Shown here: piece after piece, positions 1 to 13,010 of the stretch | How positions within the stretch are numbered: position 1 is the first letter of the stretch | Layout: each line of letters starts with the position of its first letter | Origin: Cacajao melanocephalus | Lineage: Eukaryota; Chordata; Mammalia; Primates; Pitheciidae | DNA: 64,000 nt | Direction: 5' to 3' | Assembly: GCA_963573385.1 (NCBI GenBank) | Contig: CAUYLG010041505.1 | Span: 33,985 to 97,984 of the forward strand | Translations under genes and position numbers: made by a program | Notes under the pieces: model-generated | The model's input: only the letters and a program-made list of their open reading frames with translations | Databases searched by the model: none | Told to the model about the DNA's origin: nothing

Positions 1-99
1 GTTCAAACCCAGGAACACAGAGACCGTCTTAACAGCAGGCAGGGAAAAAAGACAGAATAACACACAGAAATACATAGATGACCACCAGCTTCTCAACTG

Positions 100-370
100 A
101 AGCCATGTAAGCCACGGCTAACAGAACAATTTTAAAGAACTGAAAGAGAAATCTGCAAAAATCAATTTCAAAACCGAAGGCAGAATAAAGCCTTTTTCAG
201 ATAAAGGAGCATTAAGAGAATCTGTCGACTAGCAGATCTGCCCTAGAGAAAGGCTAACAACCCAGGCTGCAGAAAGGTGGTACCTACCAGACAAAAGCGT
301 GGATTTACACCAGCGAATGAAGAGCATTGGAAATGGTACATACATGAAAAAATATGAAAAACTTTCCCCC
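100..370 (+). repeat. Old LINE-1 fragment (L1M type)
   Basis: The text around 'tttttcagataaaggagcattaa', the following 'agcagatctgccctagagaaa' and 'ggatttacaccagcgaatgaagag' match the LINE-1 segment I remember. It is diverged and probably extends leftwards to base 1. Confidence 0.6.
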
Positions 371-805
371 TCATTCAAAACATTTCGAAAGAAAGTGCAG
401 TTGTGCTGAACCCGGTGGACAGGAGGCGTGCAGGAGCAAAGGGCAGGGGAGGGGAGGTGGGCGCTGGGGCCAGGACCAGGCAGCACTGACCCCCGGGCAG
501 CTGCAGGCTCCAGGGGAGACGGGCTGCTCTGCACACCTGTGCGGCTGCTCCTCTTGGTGTGCACCTTGGCTCCCACTTTCCCTTGTCTCCTACTCTTAGA
601 GCCACTCATTTTACAGACTTTTATTGGTCATTTTTCATCTAGCAATTTAAATAGTATTTTCAGTTTCTAAACCATATACATTTCCATCATTCCTCAGGTT
701 GATGCAAGTCTTCCCATCTATTACATTTAATTTGGAATTGTAAGCATTTGTATTACATCCATTTTACTCCAGGCCTTCACCAGTTTTATTCAGGGTTACC
801 CTAGA
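371..805. other. Intron 16, GC-rich patch and unassigned sequence
   Basis: Bases 410-560 are strikingly GC-rich, with several CpGs and a run of G-tracts (GGG at 441, GGGG at 446, GGGG at 451, GGG at 459, GGGG at 466). I recognise no repeat family or conserved gene in it. Open frames here have no homology I recognise. Confidence 0.5.
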
Positions 806-952
806 CCAGAGCATCTAAACTGGAATGCGAATATATTAATAAATGCACCTGGGTTACCTGTAGATTCTGATTCGGAGGGTCTGAGATGGGGCCTGAGTTT
901 CTGCACTTCTAGCAAGCTCCCAGGCAATGACCTCATTGCTGGTCCTCAGACA
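806..952 (+). mobile_element. MER5A-like hAT/Charlie DNA transposon relic
   Basis: The stretch 'attctgattcggagggtctg', then a GGGGCCTGAG block, then 'tctagcaagctcccagg' follows the MER5A consensus as I remember it. The element is non-autonomous and diverged. Confidence 0.7.
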
Positions 953-1032
953 ACAGGGTCTTAGACCATTTTTCCTTCCCATCCTTCTTAGGACCTTGAT
1001 TTTGATAATGAATCCAAATTAATTCAAGATGC

Positions 1033-2080
<1,048 letters not shown>

Positions 2081-2084
2081 AAAC

Positions 2085-2640
2085 CTGGCAGACATCACCT
2101 AATTCAAGTGACCCACATCGATAGCCCCAGGAAGAAGACACGATGATATCATATCCCTCTGGTCGCAATGAGAGGGCACAGCACCTCCACGTCTTCTGGC
2201 CCAAAATGCGTCACCTCAACCTAGGTGACGCATAGGAAAGCATCAGACAAGCCCTGGCTGAGGGACATTCCACAGAATGACCACTGCTCTTCAAAAGTGC
2301 CACAGTCATGAAGGACAAGGAAGCTGAGGAACTAGTTGTCCCAGAGAGGAGGAGACTAAGGAGACAAGGTCATTGAATTGATGGTGTCCTGGGGTGAATC
2401 CTAGAGAAAGAAAGGAGCATGACTGGAAAACTGATGACATCAGAAAGTGGAGTGGAGTTATTTAATCCCATTGTGCCCCTTCTTCATTTTGATAACTACA
2501 CTCTGGCTATGCAAGATGGCAGCATTAGAGGATACTGGGGGAAGGTTACTCCAGAACTCACTGTACTTTTGTAACTCTTTCATAGCTCTTTGGAAGTCTA
2601 AAATTATTTCCAAAACGTGTTTAAAGCTACAAAATTACTA
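2085..2640 (+). repeat. LINE-1 (L1M) 3' end
   Basis: It includes a block on 'aaaagtgccacagtcatgaa', 'ggagactaaggagacaagg', 'gcaagatggcagcattagagg' and the terminal 'ggaagtctaaaattatttcc'. These match the mammalian L1M 3' UTR I remember. Subfamily not assignable by eye. Confidence 0.6.
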
Positions 2641-3451
2641 TTTATTATAATTAAAGCTTTAAGGCCAGTTGCTATGCAGCATTTTCACTACGAGTATATA
2701 TATTTGTAAACACATATTATGGACGCATGAGAGACCACAGCCTGCTGTCCTTCAACCCCACCCCACCCCAAAAGCTGGCAGGAGGCCTTCAAACCCAAAT
2801 GGCAAAGGAAAGGAGGCGAAAAAAGCAGCAACCTCATTAAGCGGTTGGCAGCTATGCACCTGAGGAAAGCAATCCTGGAGGGACCAAGTCTGCCTGAAAA
2901 ACACCCCTTTGTGCAATTCCTACAGAAGCTTTGCTTACAGAACAAAGGGCAAAATGAAAACTTTACTCAGAATAAAGAAAAATTAATCTAGAGATAATAA
3001 GCCATCCTGGGCACCATTCTGAGATCTTCTCCCTGGGTCTGGTAATTGAGTTTTTCTAACATGTGACTCAGTCGATCCCTTTTGGAAAAATCATGAACAT
3101 TTCCCTTCCAGGTGACCAGGGTACAGCTGATTAGCATATGCAGTCACTCAACCTCTGAGGATCGAACCCATGAGACCCCAGAGTGTGGCCTGGCTTCAAA
3201 GCATACAGGTTAGAAGAATTCCTGATTGAAGTTAAAAAACAAGTCCTGCCCCATACCTGCCCCATAGTTCATCCTCAAGATTAACTACCTGTTTCTTAAG
3301 CCCTGTTTCAACTCATATTGTATGGAAGAGGTACCTGTTTGATGAATTTATCCCAACTAACTATAAAGCATGATATATAAGTGAGTGTGATTATATTTTA
3401 TTCTTCTTCTTATGGTAAATTATGTAATATCATGATTAAAAATAAATGCCA
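2641..3451. other. Intron 16, no recognised element
   Basis: Includes C-rich 'ccccaccccaccccaaaa' near 2757 but no gene or repeat I can name. The plus- and minus-strand open frames of 60-85 codons look random. Confidence 0.5.
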
Positions 3452-3597
3452 GCATTGCCTGTGGCCTCAGCTACTTGGAGGGTTGAGGCAGGGGGACCAT
3501 TTGAGCCCAGAAGGTCCAATACTGCAGTAAGCAATGTTGGTGCCACTGCACTCCAGCCTGGGTGACGAGGTAACACCCTGTCTCAAATAAATAACTA
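3452..3597 (+). mobile_element. Alu monomer / right-arm fragment
   Basis: It begins 'gcctgtggcctcagctactt' and ends at 'agcctgggtgacgaggtaac' followed by an A-rich tail. Only one arm is present, so it is a 5'-truncated old Alu or a free right-arm monomer. Confidence 0.8.
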
Positions 3598-3955
3598 ATA
3601 GCACTTCCATCTCAAAGATCCTATCGTTTTTATTTAATAAGTGGACAACATTTTCTACCTATTGCTTTATAGCCTCAGCAAAGAAAAACAATTACTTTAT
3701 ATTGTTCTAATAAAGAAACTATAATGAAATTTTATATCCCTTTTCCACTATTACCAAAGTAACTTTTTTCAAAAAAAAAAAAAAAAACCACAGGAAACAT
3801 TTCACGATATGAGCTTAGATCTGTAAATTTTCTTCGGGGTCTATGAGGCCAGGGTTATTCCATGGAGGAAGCACTTTAAAAAAAAAATCACTTGTACACA
3901 GCAAATGGCTCTGAAGTGAGAGGAGAGGGCACCGGAGCTTCAGTGAGGGACTCAC

Positions 3956-4066
3956 AATGCAAACGCCGTGAACATCACACTCAGCTGCATGGTCGTGGCA
4001 TTCACAGGGTTGACAAATTCCTCCGAAGAGTATTCCATCCACGCGGTAATAGCCAGAGAGGCAAGA
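3956..4066 (-). CDS. LAMA1: LAMA1 exon 16: end of LE5, start of LE6
   Basis: This is 111 bp, 37 codons (residues 701-737), phase 0 at both ends. The acceptor AG is at 4068-4067 and the donor GTGAGT begins at 3955. It begins Ser-Cys-Leu-Ser-Gly-Tyr-Tyr, the C-terminal loop of LE5, and supplies the last cysteine of that module. After Gln-Pro it starts LE6 with the C-x-C-x-x-H-A pattern typical of laminin EGF-like repeats and ends Gly-Val-Cys-Ile, so LE6 must finish in exon 17 outside the window. The spacer around Asp-His-Ala-Ala-Glu-Cys-Asp differs at two places from my memory of human LAMA1. It is the last exon seen before the window edge. Confidence 0.95.
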
Positions 4067-4149
4067 CTGCAAGAGAAGGGCAGGTCATCCTCCTTCCACT
4101 ACGTTACAAACGTAAACTGCTCAGTTGCCCATGAGTACAGAAATGTCTT

Positions 4150-4285
4150 TCTTGTTTCTCAAACATCCTTACTGAGGTATCATTTACATGCTACAAAATT
4201 CACCCATTTTAAGTGTACAATTCAATGATTTGTAGTAAAAAAAACTTACTGAGTTGTGCAACCATCACCATAATCCAGTTCCTTA
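4150..4285 (-). repeat. LINE-1 (L1M) fragment
   Basis: 'aaattcacccattttaagtg' and 'gagttgtgcaaccatcacc' are antisense L1M 3'-region text. It lies in intron 15, 80 bp upstream of exon 16. Confidence 0.75.
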
Positions 4286-4884
4286 TATCTTTTTAAAGGT
4301 AGAAACATACACACACACACTGAATGGTTGTGTGATGACTCTTTTGGTCTATTCTTGTTATGGTATTAGTATCAATACGTTTGTCCAAGTTATTTCAAAA
4401 TATTTTTAGCAACAGATTACTTTTATTGAGGATTGCAGGTGGATTTTCATTTATTTCACATGGAAGGTGGAGCCCACAAAAGTAAACTAGCCGGGGGCCA
4501 CAAAAGGTCTCAAAGTAGGCCTGGCTTGTCTAAAGTTACCCAGGTCACAGGCTGGTGATCTGCAAATGTTCAAATATGATCAAGTTCCATCCTCCTTAGA
4601 AACACAGTCAATGGCACGGGTATTGCAAGTTTCTCGTTGACTGAGGCAGGAAGGCAGCACTAAGTCAGAATATTGCCTAGTGCCCCAGCCCATCCCTGGT
4701 GGGGGAATCTGATTTTTTTAAAACAATGTGACTTCTAATATTTCTATTGCCCCAAAAAGTCTGAGCCAACCTTTGGGTTGCTAAAGCTAAACTTCAAATG
4801 TTTGCCATGACATCACCTTCAGTATACTGTTTTCCCCTGAGGAAGGAGTGAAAGGAAAAAGACGGAAGAGAGGAGAAGCGTCAC
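4286..4884. other. Intron 15 remainder
   Basis: Short (CA)n run near 4308-4320. Otherwise unremarkable intron sequence. Confidence 0.5.
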
Positions 4885-4996
4885 CTCACAGGAGGTCCCC
4901 GTGTAGCCTTGCGGACATTCACAGTGTTCCACTTCAGCAGCCACCGCCAGGTCGATGGCATTAGGGCTGGCTACGTCCAAAGAGACGGACTCCAAC
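4885..4996 (-). CDS. LAMA1: LAMA1 exon 15: L4 domain end and resumed LE5
   Basis: This is 112 bp. The first base completes an Arg codon split with exon 14, followed by 37 codons (664-700) ending Thr-Ser-Cys-Glu at phase 0. The acceptor AG is at 4998-4997. The donor reads GAG|GTGACG, a weak match at positions +5/+6. The first 25 or so residues close the laminin IV type A globule. From His-Cys-Glu-Cys onward LE5 resumes after being interrupted by that globule. The three cysteines of exon 11, four here (His-Cys, Glu-Cys, Ser-Cys and, across the junction, Ser-Cys) and one in exon 16 add up to the eight of a complete LE module. Confidence 0.95.
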
Positions 4997-5343
4997 CTAC
5001 AAACAGACAGTGTTATGTGACTCACATGCTCGCAAACACATCTCACCCCTCAATGAAAACGGGCTCCTAAAAGATTTAAATCCAATAAAAGGTGATGTGA
5101 TTTTTGTAAATAACTAAAGGTCTTTCACAACAATACATTCTCTGGGAGCCATCATTATTCCCTGGAAATGCCTTCAGTGTTTAGTACAAAGACATGTTGT
5201 TGTCCACAGGCTACTGTGGGAAAGGTCTGGTGTTGTTTATTTGGAGTGGAAGCACCTCGGAAAAATTAGTCCATTCAATTATCACAGATACAAAGATTAT
5301 CCTTAAATGTGTCATGCTATGTTTGTGTTAGGTGCATACAACT

Positions 5344-5522
5344 ATTTTTTTATTTTCTTTTTTTGAGACAATCTTGCTGTGCCACCCTGACTGGAGTGCA
5401 GTGGCATGACCTTAGCTCACTGCAACCTCCACCTCCCGGGTTCAAACGATTCTTATGCCTCAGTAGTCCCAGTAGTCCCAGCTACTTGGGACTGCTGGCA
5501 TGCTTGACCATGCCTGGTTAAT
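5344..5522 (-). mobile_element. Partial Alu
   Basis: T-rich start, 'gagtgcagtggcatgacctt', 'cctcccgggttcaaacga', then it breaks off at 'atgcctggttaatt' where a (TTTG)n run and a second Alu follow. It has a local duplication of 'agtagtcccagtagtccca'. It appears to be an older copy into which the next Alu inserted. Confidence 0.85.
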
Positions 5523-5552
5523 TGTTTGTTTGTTTGTTTGTTTGTTTGTTTG
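5522..5552 (+). repeat. (TTTG)n microsatellite
   Basis: About seven tandem GTTT units form the tail end of the minus-strand Alu that follows. This is an Alu-tail microsatellite. Confidence 0.9.
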
Positions 5553-5836
<284 letters not shown>

Positions 5837-5837
5837 A

Positions 5838-6263
<426 letters not shown>

Positions 6264-6598
6264 CTAAGACTGTTACCATTAGGATAGGGAGAACCAGGAG
6301 CAACATGCAACATGGTCCAGACAATTGCTAATTTATCGGGCATTTCCCAGAAACTCCCTTTGAAAGTTTCTAATGTCAAGTCTGTCTTCTACTGGATTCG
6401 CTTGTTGTGGACAACTGTTCTCATGTTTTCAATGAAATTACATTTATAAACTTAACGATTTTTAAGATAGCCAGTTCCTTTAGCTGTATCCTTAATATAA
6501 CGAATGTAAAATATGTTGAGCTTAAAATATATATTAATAAATAAGGATAAAATTGAAGTACCTTCCCCATAAGTTTTTCCTCCATTTTCAATACATAC

Positions 6599-6810
6599 CT
6601 GTAAAGAGCCATTTTTGCAGAATTGTAGTTGGCTCTGATCAAAAGATGTGTCACATTGGCAAGGACAGTCATCAGCTGGTCACGATCAATCTGCCTTTTG
6701 CTGTTAAAATCTCTGAAGTTCTCAGGCACAATTCCAACCACATTTAGGTACTCTTCGTAGGGTTGCAGTGACAGACCCTCAGCCTGTGTGCCTAAAGTGA
6801 GTCCATTCCC
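6599..6810 (-). CDS. LAMA1: LAMA1 exon 14: laminin IV type A (L4) domain, C-terminal part
   Basis: This is 212 bp, 70 codons (593-662) plus two bases of an Arg codon completed in exon 15. The acceptor TTAG lies immediately before Gly-Asn-Gly, and the donor AG|GTATGT begins at 6598. It forms the core and helical end of the L4 globule, including Asp-Arg-Asp-Gln-Leu-Met-Thr and Ala-Asn-Tyr-Asn-Ser-Ala. There is an N-glycosylation sequon at Asn644 (Asn-Val-Thr). There are no cysteines, as expected for this domain. The stretch Val-Gly-Ile-Val-Pro-Glu-Asn-Phe-Arg departs from the human residues I remember and is one reason to suspect a non-human primate. Confidence 0.95.
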
Positions 6811-7553
6811 CTAACATTTAAAAATAAGAGAAAATATATTTGTCATTCAATTTAATGATAAAATAAAAAATCAAATTTTGGATTCGGCAACATGGTTTTT
6901 CATTGGTGCCTACGGTCTTGTGGCAAACATGTAATGGTGCGTACAGCTCTTGGCCCAGAATTATCAGAGAAAAGGTGTTTCATTGTATTCTTTTTAGAGG
7001 CGTTCTGGTAATAAACTGAAAGGCTGTGTACTTTGCTGGGATCTTGGAAAAGAAATAAAGACACGCAGTTGCCCACGACTTTTATCAAAGGAACCCGTCT
7101 GACACCTCTAATCTTTAACTAAAGTACAGAAGTAGAAAAAGTGTGTAAACATAGCTCCAGCTTTTCATCAGCTTGCTGTTGACAACTGTGATTTACTCTG
7201 TGCGGTCTGCAATTGTTCAGGCTGGAGATGGAAGTGCAGATAGCTCCGGGTGAAAGGACACGAGAGACAAGAACCTGGAGTGCTTTCTGCCCAAACGTGC
7301 CCCCGACCCCGGGACATTACCACTTGGGGAGCCCTGCTGACTGGGGCTGAGCTGGGTCTTTTTATGGAGACTGAGGATGTGGGAATGGGGACGGAGGCTG
7401 AGGACAAAAATGGCAACGTGTCTACTGTCCTTTACTGCCAAGCACTGCCTAATCCATTCATCTGTGAGGCAAAGCAGCACGGGGAAGAGGAGACTTAAAA
7501 GAGTCGTAGATTCAAGGTCAAAACAAAAATGTGTCTCCTTTTTACTTAAATAA
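6811..7553. other. Intron 13, no recognised element
   Basis: No repeat identified. The open frames at about 7217-7567 on either strand lack any recognisable motif and overlap an old Alu at one end. Confidence 0.5.
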
Positions 7554-7819
7554 TTTTTCTTTGTCACCCAGGTTGGAATACAGTGGTGTGATCATAGCTC
7601 CCTATGACCTTGAACTCCTGCACTCAACCATCCTCCTGCTTCAGCCCCCGAGCCCCTGGGATCACAGGCACATGCCACAGTGCCTGGCTAATATTTTTTG
7701 GAAGACGAGGTCTCACTATGTTGCCCAGACTGGTCTCAGACTCCCGGCCTCAAACGATCCTCCTGTGTCAACCTCCCAAAGCATTTACATTATGAGCACG
7801 AGCCACCAAACCCTGCTCC
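7554..7819 (-). mobile_element. Old Alu (J-like)
   Basis: A diverged antisense Alu with the older text 'cttgaactcctgcactcaa' and 'ctatgttgcccagactgg'. In intron 13. Confidence 0.88.
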
Positions 7820-8088
7820 CTTTCCTTTTTAAATCTGAAAAGATGGGTACGCCCTGGGGATGAAGAGAAGAGTGGCAGGTGCTGTCCTGAGGCAACTCCA
7901 GAAATGGGCTCAAAGACAGATTCTCACAGTCACCGTCTCAGTCGTCCCTACACAAGGCCAGGCTCTGCTGAATGGCCACCCGGCCACCAGCTCCTTGCTG
8001 GGATGGCCTCACCTAGTCACTTTCAGTCATAAACTATCATCCCACTAAGCCCTAAGCAGTATAGCAAAATCAAAGCAAAAACAATCAC

Positions 8089-8190
8089 CTTAATGATGAC
8101 ATCAGTGTGCAACATGAGGTTACTGTCTACCGTTTCCACTGGAATATCGTAAGACACCGTGTATTTCAGGAATCCACCAAATGCAGTCAG
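8089..8190 (-). CDS. LAMA1: LAMA1 exon 13: L4 domain, middle
   Basis: This is 102 bp, exactly 34 codons (559-592), phase 0 on both sides, so skipping would keep the frame. The acceptor TTTCAG precedes Leu-Thr-Ala-Phe-Gly-Gly. The donor AAG|GTGATT (from 8088) is poor at +5. The sequence Gly-Gly-Phe-Leu-Lys-Tyr-Thr-Val-Ser-Tyr-Asp-Ile-Pro is the hallmark beta-sandwich strand of laminin IV type A domains, also found in perlecan. Because no open frame longer than about 60 codons covers it, this exon is easily missed by simple ORF calling. Confidence 0.94.
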
Positions 8191-9710
8191 CTGAAATGTT
8201 TAAGTGAGAATGAACACGAAAGGGGAAAACAATCACAGCAACAATCAAGTAAGAGGAAGTGGTCACTGGGATCCATCTGCAAACAACTAGGCTACCAGCT
8301 ATCCCCACGGCCATGACAGTCAAGGAAATTCACATTAAAGGCAGTGAAAGGGAAGTATATTTATAAACATTTTGTTTAATCAATATCACCAAAATGCAGG
8401 ACATTGTTTGAAAGCACAGAAGAAAAGTGCACTCTGTTAGAGACCACAGGGTAAATCACTGTGAACTTTTGTTAATCACACAATAGAGATTTATTTCACT
8501 TAAGTAACTTAGGGGATGAGGAGTTTGACCCACGTCTACAATCTCCACATTTTGATTTCAGCTGCTCCTTACAGGACAATAGAGAACATGCTTGATGTGC
8601 TCGTTAGAGAAAGGACTAAAGGTATTTCTTCTGATAAGATGTCCTTCAATATAAAATAAAGATTTTCTTTATGATGGGTAAGTGACAGCAATATAGTGTT
8701 TGGAACCCAACTTTACATCATAAAATCGGAGAGGTGATATCAAGAGAAAAAAATCATTGAACTTTGCTGATAAAATCATATAAATAGAGCACATGTTGCG
8801 GCATTATAATTTGACGGAAAAAAACAAACATTTTCAAAAATAAATACTCCTTAAAAATATGTAAAACAAGCTTTAAAATGAAAATATAATCATCAAATTA
8901 AATAGAAGTGTTCCAAGCTACAAGACTACACTAGCATGCAAGTGTACCATTACTTTAAAACAAAAAAAAAAACCCAGTAAGGCAAGCAGGGAGCTACAAT
9001 AATTGAGATGGATTCTAGAGAATAAATTTTAGATCAATCAGAATCTGGGGAGACGTGGCATAACTGGGGAGGGGGAATGGGAATACATCATTGCAAGGAA
9101 GGTTCAACCCTACAAACCAACCTCCACATTGCAGAAGCACCATTTTGCATTTTCTTGAAATATAACAAAAGCAGAAATTATTCCATCTGTTCCTAAATGT
9201 GAACTTCAGATGAGCACAGCCGGCCACGGTACTGAAAGTGAGTGAGCAGCACAGCAGTTCCATTGCTAGAACCTTCCCTGAGCTGTTTTCTGTAGGCCAG
9301 GCCTTCCTCTAAGCCCTGGAAGTGCTCAGCTGAGCCTATGACAAACTAAACCAAGCAGGAATGTGATGGACACTTCATCAACAAGTGGTCCCCAGGGATG
9401 GGAATGAGACTTCACCACACACGCTGCTTGGGAACCAGATCAGAAGAGCAGAAGTTCTTATTTGTCTTTTTCTCTCTCTCTTTTTTTTTTTGTAAATAAT
9501 AAAACCAGAAGTCCTTATTTGGAGAATACAACATAAAGTCTAACAAGGCTAGAAAACCTGCCTATGATTAGATGCAAGCACAGGCTGTGAAGCGCTGTCT
9601 GACGCTCGGATGCCCTGTAAGACTACCTACAGTGCAGACAGCACATGTTCTTTCTCAGTGTTCCCTGAGATCTTTGTCGGAGATGTTGCTACCTGCAGGG
9701 ATGCACGCAC
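8191..9710. other. Intron 12, no recognised element
   Basis: 1.5 kb with no Alu, unusual for this window. AT-rich between 8340 and 9010. No repeat family or RNA gene recognised. Confidence 0.5.
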
Positions 9711-9884
9711 CTTATTTCCGAGGTAGGCCTCTGGGGCTGCCCAGTAGTACCTGGGCGCCAGCCTCTGCATGACTGCGGTGTTGTTGATGCTGACCTGGGG
9801 GCGTCCGCCCAGCACATCTTGCTGAGACGGGATCTTCCTGGGACTGATCAAGTCGGTGACCAGCCACCCAGACATATTGTTCAC
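9711..9884 (-). CDS. LAMA1: LAMA1 exon 12: L4 domain, N-terminal part
   Basis: This is 174 bp, 58 codons (501-558), phase 0 on both sides. The acceptor is TTTTTTTTAAG|GTG and the donor AAG|GTGCGT from 9710. It begins Val-Asn-Asn-Met-Ser-Gly-Trp-Leu-Val and runs through Tyr-Tyr-Trp-Ala-Ala-Pro-Glu-Ala-Tyr-Leu-Gly-Asn-Lys. The Trp-Ala-Ala-Pro..Tyr-Leu-Gly-Asn motif is characteristic of the L4 globule. There is an N-glycosylation sequon at Asn534 (Asn-Asn-Thr). The first Val would be GTG, which could be mistaken for a bacterial-type start but is internal. Confidence 0.95.
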
Positions 9885-10928
9885 CTTAAAAAAAATTCAA
9901 GAATGTTGAAGTATGAAATGGAACTTACCTTAGATTTCACCCAGTGCAGCAGTTATATTTTCACAATGAAGAGATGGGCCAGAAAGCTTCTCTAGGGATG
10001 GCATTAACAAAACACCTGTGGCTGTTGAACCTCATGACCCTTGACCCTTCCACTAGTAAAGAACCAGGAGAACCTGAGAACAAGTCTCACTACCTCAAAT
10101 CCAGACCCAGTATAAGCAAATAAATGAGCAAAACGGTAAAGGTCATGGATATAGACTTTAGATTTAAAACAGCAAAGAGCATCATAAATGCAGTAAGCGA
10201 AACGTCTTTTGCTAACTCTGACTCCCTCTTCTTCATTGCTTCCTGCTTTTTACCCGAATGCTGAAACATGTACAAAGATAACCTCTAGATCTTATACTCC
10301 CAATGTGTCACCTACATAGACGTGATGGTACTCCCCCCAGTATGGTGGCCACAGCAGTCACCAGTGGGAAGTCCCTACCTAGAAGCTCCTGCCTTGCCTA
10401 CAGCCATCACGCCACCTCCACCTCTCCTAGCCACCACTGAACACCCCTCTTGAGCCCATCACCCCAGAACTCCCTGTTCCCGAAACAACTTGCCTGCATT
10501 CATAAACCCTGTACCACCTGCCGCTGTTCCCACCCTTGCCACTGGAGGGCCTCCTACTCCTTAGGCTCTTTGAGCTGGAAAACGCCCCTGGCCCCATGGC
10601 CCGCTGTGCTCCCTGGCCTGAGAGTAGCAGGGGCAGGTGGGGTGAGATCTGACCTCCCTACCCAATCCATTTCCCCTCAGAAGAAATTGAAACATGACAT
10701 GTGCTCCAGTGCCACATCATCCTGTTTCTTCCACAGAGAAATGTGTGTGGGAGTAAGCACATGACCTATAAAGAAACTTGAGGAGCAGAGGGCTGCCTTT
10801 GACCCACATTGGTGTCACTGCAAAAGGATGAGAGTGGTGTCACTGGGGAAGTCATCCTCATTTCTCCTAACGAGCTTGCGCTATACCACCTGCTCATTAA
10901 ATCCCACCACACAGATAGCGCCTCCCAC
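9885..10928. other. Intron 11, no recognised element
   Basis: The segment 10380-10700 is GC-rich and pyrimidine-rich. It includes a 104-codon plus-strand open frame with no recognisable motif. No Alu is present. Confidence 0.5.
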
Positions 10929-11069
10929 CTGGCCGACAGGCCAAGAGAGGCTGCTGCAGACATCAGAAACGCCGAAGCAGAAGCACTCAGAGCAGCCCTG
11001 GGGGTTCTTTTCCTTTAAGTTATAGAATCCTGGCTTGCAGCGATCACAGGCTTTCCCCTCGACGTTTTC
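10929..11069 (-). CDS. LAMA1: LAMA1 exon 11: LE4 end and first part of LE5
   Basis: This is 141 bp, 47 codons (454-500), phase 0 on both sides. The acceptor TTACAG precedes Glu-Asn-Val-Glu-Gly, and the donor CAG|GTGGGA starts at 10928. It closes LE4 (Ala-Cys-Asp-Arg-Cys-Lys-Pro-Gly-Phe-Tyr ... Gln-Gly-Cys) and opens LE5 with three cysteines (Glu-Cys-Phe-Cys-Phe-Gly-Val-Ser-Asp-Val-Cys). LE5 is then broken by the L4 globule beginning Ser-Trp-Pro-Val-Gly-Gln. This split-LE arrangement is well known for laminin alpha and gamma chains and perlecan. Confidence 0.96.
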
Positions 11070-11772
11070 CTGTAAGTTGGGGTAAAAGATTAGCTTTTGA
11101 AACCAATGTGTCCAGAAGAAATAAAATGACATTAACAAGACAGGCAGTGGTCCACAGAGACAGGTAAATAAACATCCAAAGTAAAGGTGAGGCCTCATAA
11201 AGTCAATATTTTCAGAACAGAGATTTTGAAATACATATCATTTGATTTTGTAGTCAAGAACAAGGCTGAAGATCTTAGAACTCGGTCATTCTGTTTAAAT
11301 TGTTTTGTTTTGTTTTGTTTTAAATCTTCCTTGTTCACTGATCTTTCAAGCATTTCAAAATCTGAAGAGAGCTATAGAATTTTCTATCTTATTCGTAAAT
11401 GCTTAAGATTATTTCCAGTCATATACAACATGTGCCTAAGATTGCACAGGTGGGAATACGCACACAGGTACAATGGAATGTCCTGTGCATTATGAGAAAA
11501 TTGTTATTATTGTAAGGCCAAATAAAACCCCTCACTGACAGCACATTAATGCATTTCTTATGACTATTCAACTCCTTTTTAAGAGAAACTCAAAATAACA
11601 TATCTGACTTTAATTGGTATTCTTAGAAATTTAATGTTAATCTGGTTCTCCTCCAAAATACGAAGCCGGAAAAGAATGTCATAGAATTAAGCCAGGGGTC
11701 CATAGCATCTCTTTGGCAACTACTCAACTCAGCCTCTATTGGTTGAACACAGTCGTAAATGATAGATAAGTA
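11070..11772. other. Intron 10, unassigned part
   Basis: Contains a short (TTTTG)n run at about 11301-11320. The rest is AT-rich with no recognised element. Confidence 0.5.
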
Positions 11773-12240
<468 letters not shown>

Positions 12241-12512
12241 GTTTGGTGTCCTCTAAGAAGTCATAGAAGTGCCTCTGGAATATATGACCATTACCAGAGG
12301 TACAAAAAGAACAAGGAAAATGCCCATGTAAGTCCAAACACATACAATACAGTCAACTGGGTGTGGCTTGTAATGTTTCTCAGAAGGAGTAAGGGGAGTT
12401 CTGCTTAAACCTTACCACTTTGCTCAAGAACAAATCACTGGAGCCAATGAAAAACACTCCTTTTCCAGACAGGCTCAAAGGATGCTCAGGAGTGTCTGAC
12501 CTCCCCACTTAC

Positions 12513-12673
12513 CTTACAAAGGCAGGGCCCTGTGCAGGGCTCATCATTGGCACTGCCCACTGGGTTGCACCCACAGGGGACACAGCTCGGGTAATCCTTA
12601 TAGCCAAGTTGGCAGTGATCACATTTTTCTCCTGCATAGCCTTCCTTACATGGGCACTGACCCGGCCACTTCC
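12513..12673 (-). CDS. LAMA1: LAMA1 exon 10: LE3 C-terminal half and LE4 N-terminal half
   Basis: This is 161 bp. Two bases complete a Gly codon begun in exon 9, then 53 codons (401-453) end Leu-Cys-Lys at phase 0. The acceptor is TTTCTAG and the donor a consensus AAG|GTAAGT. It contains Gln-Cys-Pro-Cys-Lys-Glu-Gly-Tyr (LE3), then Cys-Gly-Cys-Asn-Pro-Val-Gly-Ser, the start of LE4. All LE cysteines expected here are present. Lys-Trp-Pro-Gly replaces the Lys-Gln-Pro-Gly I remember for human. The exon is bracketed by a pair of about 150-bp direct repeats (12083-12240 and 12857-13010). Its loss would shift the frame because the exon length is not a multiple of three. Confidence 0.95.
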
Positions 12674-12727
12674 CTAGAAAGACAACAATGGCAATGACCC
12701 AACAGGAAGGCAAAAGAAGTTTAAAGC

Positions 12728-12950
12728 AAGAGTTGGCAAACGTTTTCTGTAAGGGGTCAGAGAATGTCTATTTTAGGCTTTTTGGCCACAGAGCCTCATT
12801 TGCAGTCTCAGCTCAGCCATCATTATTCAAACACAGCTACAGAGAATACACAGGCAAATAGCTATATCTCCATTCCAATAAAACTTTATTTATAAAGAAC
12901 AGGCAGTGTACTGGATTTGGCCCATGGGCCATAGTTTGCCAATTCCTTGT
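12728..12950 (+). mobile_element. hAT/Charlie-type DNA transposon relic
   Basis: It begins 'agagttggcaaacgttttct' and ends 'gggccatagtttgccaa'. The inverted terminal repeats and the internal 'ttccaataaaactttattta' are those of a common mammalian non-autonomous hAT family (name not certain). It lies 55 bp upstream of exon 10 and appears inserted in L1M sequence. Confidence 0.75.
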
Positions 12951-13010
12951 TTAAAGAAAGAAAACAGAGATGAAACCCATAGAGGGAGCTCGGAATATAA
13001 AATGGTACAC
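12857..13010 (+). repeat. Direct repeat copy 2
   Basis: Matches 12083-12240 in both the transposon end and its flank (shared 'gtttaaagaaagaaaacaga', a diverged stretch, then a shared GGGAATATAAA-like end). Because the junction itself is shared, this is a duplication and not two independent insertions. Confidence 0.8.

Noticed and set aside
9627..9884. Apparent 85-codon gene starting with GTG
   Set aside because: It is exon 12 of LAMA1 read on into its intron. The GTG is an internal valine codon after a splice acceptor.
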